Source: SXOA01 sp046593355
GTDB taxonomy: Bacteria > Planctomycetota > Planctomycetia > Pirellulales > Pirellulaceae
DNA length: 64,000 nucleotides
NCBI GenBank assembly: GCA_046593355.1
Contig: JBKJNY010000108.1
Span: forward strand, 1 to 64,000
Direction: 5' to 3'
Under the pieces are notes generated by a model. That model worked only from the letters and a program-made list of their open reading frames with translations. It did no database searches and was not told the origin of the DNA. Numbering within the stretch: position 1 is the stretch's first letter; each line of letters opens with the position of its first letter. The position numbers were made by a program, and so were the translations under genes. Shown here piece by piece: positions 52,555 to 61,900 of this stretch.

Positions 52555-52679
52555 CTTGGCCTTTTTCGCCGCAACCGGGGCGATTAAGTTTCCAGGTCCA
52601 TCTGGGTTTTCCATGGGTAGCAGCGATGCACGGCTGATGTCGTCCCCTTCAAAGGATGCCTCGGGACCGCTTCGACGCC

Positions 52680-52799
52680 ACGGGTTCCTCTTCTCTGATT
52701 CCACTCGGTCGAGGATCCACTGGCAATCGCAAACTACTGGGGCAGGCTCACTTACGTCTTGTGAAACTTCTTGGCAGGAAACAGAGAAGAGGAACCCGT
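52680..52799. repeat. 18-bp inverted repeat around an 84-base spacer
   Basis: ACGGGTTCCTCTTCTCTG (52680-52697) and its exact complement CAGAGAAGAGGAACCCGT (52782-52799). In the decayed region before the kinase gene; no coding sequence supported here. Confidence 0.75.
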
Positions 52800-53179
52800 A
52801 GCGCGTTGGCGTCGTCGTTTTTCCCCATCCCGTACCCACAGGAAACCCAGAAGGTCTCTTTGTTCTTTGTTCGGGCCATCGGACGGTCCTGCCTTCTCCC
52901 TTGAAAATAAGGAGTTGGACTGTCCAGAAAAACCCAAGCACTTCCGAATGAGTCAATCGCCGCTGATGCGGTTGCTCCCGTCTTCGCCCAAGTAATTGGC
53001 AAGCAAGCTGCATCCGTGAGCGTTCTATCCATTCCCAGCATACAGAAGGAAAACGCGCCGGTCTGGTCGGACCGATGCGCGCAAGAAGCAAGAAGTCGTT
53101 CCAGCGCGGAGACAAACAGCCAACTATTCGGAATGGTGGTGCTAGGTGCCTCCGAAGGCGTCTCATTCGCGGCCCGTTT

Positions 53180-53320
53180 TCATACGTTCTCGGGGCTTTG
53201 ATTAAGAGACGGCAATTCGGCCCAACGAATGTCGAAGCGGTCTTCTTCCCGGTTCACCGAGCCGTTTTTGTGCCGCAGTAATGTGGTAGAGATCGGCTTC
53301 CGGCGGTGGTACACTACCAA
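53180..53320 (-). CDS. Short ORF, possibly a gene fragment
   Basis: A TTG-start frame of 46 codons containing RHKNGSVNREEDRFDIRWAE followed by LPSLNQSPENV. The composition looks like real protein sequence (charged, RFDIRWAEL). I do not recognise it. It may be a remnant of a longer gene, since the surrounding region is decayed. Between 52800 and 53490 I see no other supported gene. Confidence 0.3.
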   Translation of the reverse strand: MVVYHRRKPISTTLLRHKNGSVNREEDRFDIRWAELPSLNQSPENV

Positions 53321-53490
53321 TGTTTAGATGGTGCCTCAGGCGAGAGTCCGCAAATGGACTGGCGGACTTGCACTGCCTCGTCGACCTTCCACATGACGCC
53401 AGGCGTTTCCCTAGGACGCAGTATCCGAGCTAGAATGGGCAGGCTTCAGGACAGATTCTCCACCATTCCGCTCCCTGGGAAGGAAGACTG

Positions 53491-55953
53491 ATGATCGGCA
53501 AGACGGTCCGCCACTATCGCATCACCGCCAAGCTCGGAGCGGGTGGCATGGGGGAAGTTTTTCTGGCCGAGGACACTCGGCTGGAACGTAAAGCGGCGAT
53601 CAAGTTCCTGCCGGCGGAAATGGCCGCGGACCCGGAGCGACGCAAACGATTTCTCGTCGAGGCCAAGGCCGCTTCAGCGCTCAACCATCCGCACGTCTGC
53701 GTCGTGTACGACGTGGGCGAAACGGACGACGGACTGCCGTTTATCGCCATGGAATTCGTGGAGGGGCAGTCGCTGGACGCGGTGGTGAAACAGGGACCGC
53801 TGGAAGTCTCCCGCGTCGTCGAGATCACGGTGCAAGTGGCCGACGCGCTGGATGCCGCCCACGCCAACCGGATCGTGCATCGCGATATCAAGCCGGCCAA
53901 CATTAGTCTCAACGAGCGGGGCCAGGTGAAGGTCCTCGACTTCGGCCTGGCCAAGCGGATGCCGCAGGAGTCCACCGATGCTCTGGGGATGACCGGTGCC
54001 ATGCAACAGACCCAGCAGGGTCAGATCCTCGGAACCCCCAGCTACATGAGCCCCGAACAGGCGCTGGGCAAGGATCTCGATCATCGCACCGACATCTTCA
54101 GCGTGGGCGTGGTCCTCTACGAACTGACGACCGGCCAAAGACCGTTTACCGGCGCCAACTTCGCCGAGATCGTCAACAAGATCGTGCATGCCCAGCCGAC
54201 GGCGATCGCGCGGCTCAACTACGACGTCCCGCCCGAGCTGGAGCGGATCACGCTCAAGTGCCTGCAGAAATTGCCCGACCGCCGCTACCAGACGGCTCGC
54301 GAGTTGATGGTCGACTTGCGGAACCTGGCCAGGGAGCTCGAGCGTGGCTCGGCGGTCGCCGAGTCGGCAATGTCCGATCGCTTGGACGTGACGCAGTCGT
54401 TCGTGGGAAATCGTGGCGCGATCGCCGCGGAGCCGTTCTCGCTGGAGCAACTGAAGATTAGCGACGTGCTGTTGAATTATGCGGCGATTGACGATTACCC
54501 GCTGCAGGACGGCAAGCCCGGCTGGGTGTCGCAGTTGCATCGCAATCTGGAAGTACGGATGGAGCAGCTGTCGGGCGAAAAAGTCCGCATCGCCCGCCTG
54601 CCGGAGGATGCAATCTCGCCGCTGTTCGAGGCCGAACTGCTGCAGCACGTTCCCCAGGCCAAGGCCATGATCTCGGTCGTCTCGCCCCCCTTCATGAACT
54701 CCCCACTGTGTCGGCGAGAGGTGGAACAGTTCTGGCACGGCGGGGAGCAGTCCGGAGGCCGCTACATCGAGAACAAATCCCGTCTGCTCAAGGTGCTCAA
54801 GACCGCCGTCTCCGAACAACAGATGCCAGGGCCGCTCCTCGACATTTTCTCGCCCCTGTCCGGATTCGAATTCTTCGAACTGGATGCCGAAACCGGCCGC
54901 ATCCGCGAATTTGATGAGACCTTCGGGCCGGTGCTGAAGCAACGCTTCTTCGAGCGGGTGTACGATCTTGCCTACGATGGCTGCCAGGTCCTGAGTCTGC
55001 TGAAACAGGTCCGTTCCCGCGACGTTCCCCCGGCGGCAAATCCTCATCAGCACTGGGTCTATCTGGCGACGACCACGTCGGATGTCGCGGACGAGCGAGA
55101 CCGCATCAAGCGGGAACTGCTCGAGCGGGGACATGTCGTGCTGCCCGATGCGCCGTTGCCGATGCTGTCGCGCGACGTCGAGACCGTGGTGCGCGACTGC
55201 CTCGCCAGGTGCACCATCGCCGTCCATCTGCTGGGCCAGCGCTACGGGGTGACACCGGAAGACTCGTCCGAATCGATCCCGGCCCTGCAAATGCGACTCA
55301 CGGCCCAGCGGGCTCGCGGGCAGGATCTGCAGCGTCTGATCTGGATGCCGGGTGGTGGCGAGATCGCCGACGAGCGACAGCGCGCGTTCGTGCTCCGAGT
55401 ACAGGAAGATCCGGCCTTGCACTATCGCGCGGAGGTCATCGAAGGCAACTTGAACCTGCTCAAGAAAGATCTGATTCGCCGCCTGACACCCCCTGAGGAA
55501 AAGCCAAAAGCGGCCAGCCCCGCGAAATCACCGAGTGGGGCACCGAAGCTGTATCTGATCTGCGATCCGAAAGATGAAGCTGCCGTGGAAGGCCTGGAGG
55601 ACTACCTGTTTGCTCAGGGGTTGGAAGTCAGCCTGCCCGCGTTCGATGGCGATGACGCCGACGCGGCGGCACTGCACCAGGACAACCTGCTGACCTGCCA
55701 CGCGGTTCTGGTTTACTACGGCGAGGCCCCCAAGGCCTGGGTCGACATCAAACTGCGCGAGTTGCTCAAAGCGACCGGCTACGGACGCCAGGCCCCGATT
55801 GCGGTCCAGGCGGTCTACATCGCGCCGCCTGATGACCGCCGCAAGGAGCGGTTCCAATCCCACCAGGCGGGCGTGATCCGCCAGCCCGGTAAGTTCGAGC
55901 CCGGAGCGGAGTTGGAGACCTTCGTCAGTCAGATTCGGGAGGTGTGCGCATGA
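53491..55953 (+). CDS. Ser/Thr kinase fused to TIR-like and DUF4062-like domains
   Basis: The 820-residue protein has four parts. Residues 8-285: Hanks kinase with glycine loop LGAGGMGEVFLA, Lys in AAIKFLPAEM, HRDIKPANISL (His at about 130), DFG in VLDFGLAKR and a complete APE-like SPEQ segment. About 325-420: TIR-like domain (DVLLNYAAIDDYPLQDGKPG, ISVVSPPFMNSPLCRREVEQ, with a Glu after Cys as in NADase TIRs). About 522-655: DUF4062-like (WVYLATTTSDVADERDRIKR). About 686-815: second TIR-like fold (LYLICDPKDEAAVEGLEDYL). No membrane helix. Its stop overlaps the next start (ATGA), so the two are coupled. Confidence 0.88.
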   Translation: MIGKTVRHYRITAKLGAGGMGEVFLAEDTRLERKAAIKFLPAEMAADPERRKRFLVEAKAASALNHPHVCVVYDVGETDDGLPFIAMEFVEGQSLDAVVKQGPLEVSRVVEITVQVADALDAAHANRIVHRDIKPANISLNERGQVKVLDFGLAKRMPQESTDALGMTGAMQQTQQGQILGTPSYMSPEQALGKDLDHRTDIFSVGVVLYELTTGQRPFTGANFAEIVNKIVHAQPTAIARLNYDVPPELERITLKCLQKLPDRRYQTARELMVDLRNLARELERGSAVAESAMSDRLDVTQSFVGNRGAIAAEPFSLEQLKISDVLLNYAAIDDYPLQDGKPGWVSQLHRNLEVRMEQLSGEKVRIARLPEDAISPLFEAELLQHVPQAKAMISVVSPPFMNSPLCRREVEQFWHGGEQSGGRYIENKSRLLKVLKTAVSEQQMPGPLLDIFSPLSGFEFFELDAETGRIREFDETFGPVLKQRFFERVYDLAYDGCQVLSLLKQVRSRDVPPAANPHQHWVYLATTTSDVADERDRIKRELLERGHVVLPDAPLPMLSRDVETVVRDCLARCTIAVHLLGQRYGVTPEDSSESIPALQMRLTAQRARGQDLQRLIWMPGGGEIADERQRAFVLRVQEDPALHYRAEVIEGNLNLLKKDLIRRLTPPEEKPKAASPAKSPSGAPKLYLICDPKDEAAVEGLEDYLFAQGLEVSLPAFDGDDADAAALHQDNLLTCHAVLVYYGEAPKAWVDIKLRELLKATGYGRQAPIAVQAVYIAPPDDRRKERFQSHQAGVIRQPGKFEPGAELETFVSQIREVCA

Positions 55954-58900
55954 GTTCTGCAACTGTCAAAATGAATCCATTTCCCGGACTGCGACCTTTC
56001 ACTCAGGAAGAAGACTACCTGTTCTTCGGCCGCGAAGAACAGACGATTGAACTGTTACAGCGGCTGGGCAGCAACCGCTTCGTGGCGGTCGTGGGAACTT
56101 CGGGCAGCGGCAAGTCGTCGCTGGTCCGCTGCGGACTGTTGTCGGAACTGCTGGGGGGCAAGATGCTCGGGGCCGGTGCCTCGTGGGAGATCGCCGTCAC
56201 GCATCCCGGCGGGAATCCGCTGGCGCTGTTGACCGATGCGCTGCTGGAGGCCGATCTCTACGATCGCAAGGAAGAACATGCCCGCGAAAATCTGCTGGCT
56301 ACCCTGAGCCGCAGTCACTTCGGCCTGGTCGAAGCGATCAAACAGGCCGGCCTGGGCGAGGGGACCAACTTTCTGTTGGTCGTCGACCAGTTCGAAGAGA
56401 TTTTCCGTTTCCACGAAGCCGGCCAAAGGCAGCAGGAAGTTGCCAACGAGTTCGTCAGCTTGCTGTTGGAAGCGGCTGTACAGAAGGAAGTCTCGATCTA
56501 CGTCGTGCTGACCATGCGTTCCGACTTCATTGGCGAATGCGGTCAGTTTGAAGGTCTGGCCGAGATGGTCAATCGGGGGGAGTTCCTGATTCCGCGGCTG
56601 ACTCGAGAACAGTACAAGCGCGTCATCGAAGGGCCGATCAAGGTCGCCGGCGGACAGATCGCGCCGCGGCTGCTGCAGCGGCTTTTGAACGATTTGGGCC
56701 AGCAGGCGGACCAGCTCCCCTGTCTGCAGCATGCCCTGATGCGCACCTGGAACGTCTGGACCGGAAACGGGGACACCGAGGCGCTCGATCTCGACGACTA
56801 CCAGCGGGTCGGCAAGATGTCGCAGGCTCTGTCGCTGCACGCCGACGAGATCTACGAGTCGCTGGCCAGTGATCGCCAGCGCGAATTGTGCCAGGGAATC
56901 TTTCAGGCGCTGACGGTCGAGGAATCGAACAGCCGTGGCATTCGCCGTCCGCAGCGGCTGGGTCGTCTGTGTCAGATTCTGGAGGTTCCGGCCGACGAGT
57001 TGCTGCCGATCATCGACGCCTACCGGCAAAGCGGCGTCACGTTCTTGATGCCGTCGCCCGAGGTCGAGCTGACCGACCAGACGATCATCGATATTTCTCA
57101 CGAAAGCCTGATGCGTGTCTGGACCCGGCTGCGGCAGTGGGTCGAGGAAGAAACTCAGGCCGCCGGCATCTACCACCGCCTGTCGGAAAGTGCGGCGCTG
57201 CACGAACTGGGCAAAGCCGGTCTGTATCGCGATCCGGAACTGGGCATTGCGCTGGCATGGCGGGAATCCAAACGGCCCAACGCCGCCTGGGCCGAGCGTT
57301 ACCGCCCGGGTTTCCTTCACGCCATGGAGTTCCTGGATGCCAGCCAGCAGGCCCACTTGGCCGTAGAGCAGGAGCACGAAGCCGCGCGGCAACGCGAGCT
57401 GGAACATGCTCGCACGCTGGCGTCAGCCGAACGTGCGCGAGCCGAAACGGAAACTCGCTCCGCCCGCCGCTTGCGAGTGCTGCTGGCCGGCACGGCCGTC
57501 GTCGCCGTGATCGCCGTTGGTGCGTCTCTCGTGGCCTTCAAGTTCTGGCGCGATGCGGATGCCGCTAAGCAAACGGCAGTGCTGGCTAAACAGGCGGCGG
57601 AGCAAAGTGAGAAGTCCGCCAAGCAGAGTGCGGCCACCGCCAAATCGGAGGCGAAACGAGCGACCATTCAAGAAACAGCGGCCAAAGCAGCCCGCGGCGA
57701 TTCCGAAGAGAACCTGGCTCGCGCCCGGGGCGCGATTGACGATTACATGACCAAGGTTTCCGAGAGTCAGTTGCTCTCCACGCCGGGCTTGCAGCCGCTG
57801 CGGGCGGAATTGCTGGCGTCGGCCAGCCAGTTCTATGAGGACATTCTCAAGAAGGACCCCAAAAACCCCGATTTGCAGGCCGGTCTGGCCGCTGCCTTTT
57901 ACCGCGTGGGGTTCGTCCGCTTTGACACCGGCGATCGCGATCAGTCCGCGCAAGCGATGGAGCGAGCGGCTCAGTTTTACACGTCGGCCCTGGCAATTCA
58001 GCCCGCCAACGCCGAACTGAAGCATGGCCTGGCCAATTGCTGGTTCATGCTGGGGGTGATCAAAATGTTGAACCGCGATTCGACCAGATCCAATGAGTCC
58101 GCCAAACAGGCCGCTCAAATCTGGGAGGAATTGATCCAGGGGGGCGGGAAGGACCTCCGTTTCCAAAAGGAGCTGGCCCGCGCTTACAACCTCATCGGCA
58201 TCAATTATTCCAATGTACGGACGCAAGAAGAGTCTTTCCTGGCCTACCGAAAATCGTTGTCGATCCGCTTGACGTTGATCTCGGAACATCCCGACGACGT
58301 GCAGCTCATCCATGGCCTGGCGGAGTCGTTCAGCAACATCTCTTCCCTTGTCGCCGATCCGAAATTGCGGTTGCAGATGCACTTGCGGAGCATCGACTAT
58401 GCGGAGCGCGCCCAGCAACTGCGGCCGCAAAACGTGGAGTACGCCATGGACCTGTCGGGGTTTTATACCAGCACCGCACAAATATTGGCGTCCCAGGGCC
58501 GAAACGCCGAAGCGCAGAATTTGTCTCGGCGGAACCTGGACCACGTCGCCAGGTTCATTCGGAAAAATCCGAGCGTGCCGGACATGCGGCGGTTGCTCCC
58601 GAGCGCGATTGCTCTCTTGGGCCAGTCGTCGAACGCGGACGCGGAAGCCCAGGCGGCCTTGATTCGTGATTGCGCCAAAATGTCCGCGGAATTGCCCAAG
58701 GAAACACCGGAGGATCATTACATCGACGCGCAAGCGCAGGCGATGTGCGCGATGCTTGTCAGGCAGTCGACGGCATCCGCAGTCCCGCCCATGGCGCAGC
58801 AGCCGGCCGGTGATGGAAAAAAGGCTGGGGGTGATCCGGCGCTGGCGGCGCTGAGTCGCGACGAATTGGGACAGAAGATGGCTGCTCAGCTTCAGCAGGG

Positions 58901-61900
58901 CTTCCAATTGATGCAACAGAACCAACCTGCAGCGGGGTACAAGAGCTTTCAAGAGTCGGCCAAATACGCCCGCGAATTGCGGCGGCGATTCCCGGTCCTT
59001 TCGCCGCCAGAGCAGGCCGCGCTGGGCAGCGTGTTTTATAACAACGCTTGTGCGCTGGCATTGGGAGGTAATCCGAGCGCGGCGCTCTCGTCGCTCCAGG
59101 AAGCCGTCAGCGCCGGCTTTGCGGACACCAGTCAGCTCGACAGCGACTCCGATCTGGCCACGGTTCGCTCGTTGCCCGAATTCAAGGCTTGGCGAAAGGA
59201 AATGGTCGCAGTGGCCGCTCGCCATCAGATTGCGGCCACTAAGGATAGTAATGAGCTCCTCGATCAGGGGATTAAAGCCCTCGAGCTGGCGATCACCGCC
59301 GGCTTTAAGGATGTGCAGCGACTGGAGCAAGACCCCGCTCTGGCTCCGCTACGACAACATGCACAGTTTCCCAAGCTGGTGGCTCAATTGAAAGAGGCCG
59401 GCGGCAAAGTCGCGGTTGTGGCTGCTCCAGCAACAGGCGAACGGACCGCCAGCGGCTCCGAGTTGGCTCAGTTTAATGAGGATCGGGCCACCGGCTATCA
59501 GGCCTTCGGCATCATCGAAATCAGTCTCAACCGCACCGAGCAGGCGGGCAAATCGCTCGATCAGGCGCTGGCCTTGCGCCAGACTCTGGCCGCGGCAGCT
59601 CCGGAAGACAAACAGATTCAGGCCGATCTGGCCGGGATGAGGAACGCACTGGCCAGTCTGTACTGGAACACCGGCCGCCTGGCGAAAGCCCGCGAGTTGT
59701 TCCAGCAGCGGATCAAGGATTTGGAGCGGCAGGTGCAGGGGAACTCCGGCGATCCGGCGGCTGGTCCGGCCGATGCGACGCAGTTGGCAGCCCTCACCGA
59801 CCTGGCCGCGGCCGAGCGGGAGTTTGCCGACTCCCTGGCGGGCTCGGGCTTGTGGGACGAGGCCACGGCCCATTATGCCCAGTCGCTGCAATGGAGCTCG
59901 AAGCTCAAGCTCTCCCAGCCAAATCAGGAGTATCAAGAAATCATGGCTCCCATGCTGTGGCTGCTCACAAGCACTGACCGGTCCTATCCCGCCGCGTGCG
60001 AGCGGGCGCTGGCCAAGTATCCCCCCTCCAGTGATTCCGAACTCGTGGCCCGCGTGGCCCGTCTCTGCGCCTTGTCCCCCAAGGCCGTCGCTGATCTGGC
60101 TTCCGTTCTTTCACTGACGGAGAAGGCACAGGGAAGTTGGCATGGCTATACGCTCGGGCTAGTGCTGTACCGTTTAGGCCGGTTCGAGGAGGCCATTCGC
60201 AAGATCGATGACGCCCGGCAGAAGAAACAAATCGTCGGCTTGGGGGTCGAGGAGTTCGTCCTGGCCATGGCCCATTTCCAGGCCGGCCGCCAGGAACAGG
60301 CGCGGTCGATTCTGGCCGCCGTGAATCAGAAGACTCCCGAGACCATGGGAGCCTGGACTCACTCGCCCCACAACATGCTCGACGTCGACTGGCTGGTGCT
60401 CCGCAAGGAAGCCAATCAGTTGATCCACGGCAGCCCGTATGGATTGGACGACCGCCGCCGTCGCGGTCAGGCGTATACTCAGCTCGGAGACTTCGCTCAG
60501 GCGAATGCCGAGTTGACCGCGGTGATCGCGGCGCTGCCCGACGATCCGCACAGCCGCTTGGCTTTGGCCCGCGTGCTGTGGGAAATTGGACGCAAGGTAG
60601 AGGCCATACATGCCCTGGACCAGTCCAGGCAAGCACTGAACGTGAAATGGGCCGCGTCCACCGGCGACGTCGAACTCTGGCGAACCTACGCCGAAACGTG
60701 CCGCCTGCTCAATCGCCCTGACGATGCCAACGAGGCGTTGCGCCGCGCCGTGTCCGCGCAGTCGCTGGTGGTGATTAAGGCTTCCGAGCAAAGCAACGAG
60801 CGCCGGTTGCTCGTCAAGCTCAATATCGAGCTGATTCAATCTTTGCAGGCCGCCGGGCACGCGGCGGAGGCGGCGTCCGCCCGCCAGGAATTGGAGACGC
60901 TGCACACCGCCTTTGGCTTCCCGCCAATCATCGACAGTGCGACCGACCTGCTCGCCGATTCCGGCTATGGGAACACTGCGCCCGGTCTAACGCTCGCCGC
61001 AATCGATCGGCTCATCGCAGCCCGCCAGAAATCCACCGCGGACAACGACCCGGTCAACCTGAATCTGCTGGGACGGCTTCATCAGCGGCGAGCGGAGGTG
61101 CTGCAGGATGACGGACAATCCGAAAAAGATGTCCAGGACGCGATCTCCGCCGCTCGCCAGCAATACGAGCGGTTACTCGTCGCCGACCCCCACAATGCCG
61201 CGGCAGCCGCGGCCCTGGGGGACTTGCTGCTGTCCCGTTCCGGCGTGCCGTGGAAAACTCTGGAGCCAATCACACTGAGTTCCAAAGCCGGGACGACACT
61301 GACGCTCCAGGCGGATGGCTCCATCCTGGCCAGCGGGGTCAACCCCGATCAGGAGACTTATACCGTCGTGGCGAAGCCGACGGTATCGGGAATCACTGCG
61401 ATTCGTCTGGAAACAAAGCCGCATCCGAGTCTTCCCCGAGGCGGATCGGGACGAGATCGAAGCGGTTCGTTTTACCTGAGCGAGTTCACCGTTGCCGTGG
61501 CCCGACCTGGCCAGCCGCCGACCCAGGATCCGCTGCCGATAAGACTACGCAGCGCCGTTGCCAGTATTCACCGCACCTTGGAAAGCGGGGTTCAGTACCC
61601 CATTCAATCAGCCATCGATGGCCAACCCAGTGCTTGGGATCCCTGGCCCGGAGCTTACCGTCGACAACAGGCGGTCTTTGAGCCTGAGCCAAATCCGGAG
61701 AAAATGACCGGAGCGCCCCTGGTCATTCAACTGACCAGCACCGGCACGGCGGGCAGGCGGCCGACTCTAGGACGTTTTCGCCTGTCTGTCACGGACGACC
61801 CGGCCGCATTCGGCCAGGAGGAACAACGCTTCGCGGCCCTGAAGCTCGCCGATCCCTGGGCGAAGCTCGGAACGGCCTATGCGCTGAACGGTCAGGCGGT

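Noticed and set aside
52504..53166. 220-codon minus-strand frame in the decayed region
   Set aside because: It runs across repeat arms and has no recognisable pattern; likely chance.
53674..55422. 582-codon minus-strand frame opposite the kinase-TIR gene
   Set aside because: Same reason: no motifs, opposite a gene with clear kinase residues.
57423..59330. 635-codon minus-strand frame opposite the STAND gene
   Set aside because: The plus frame is continuous from 55950 to the end and has the NTPase, membrane helix and TPR units. The antisense frame has none.
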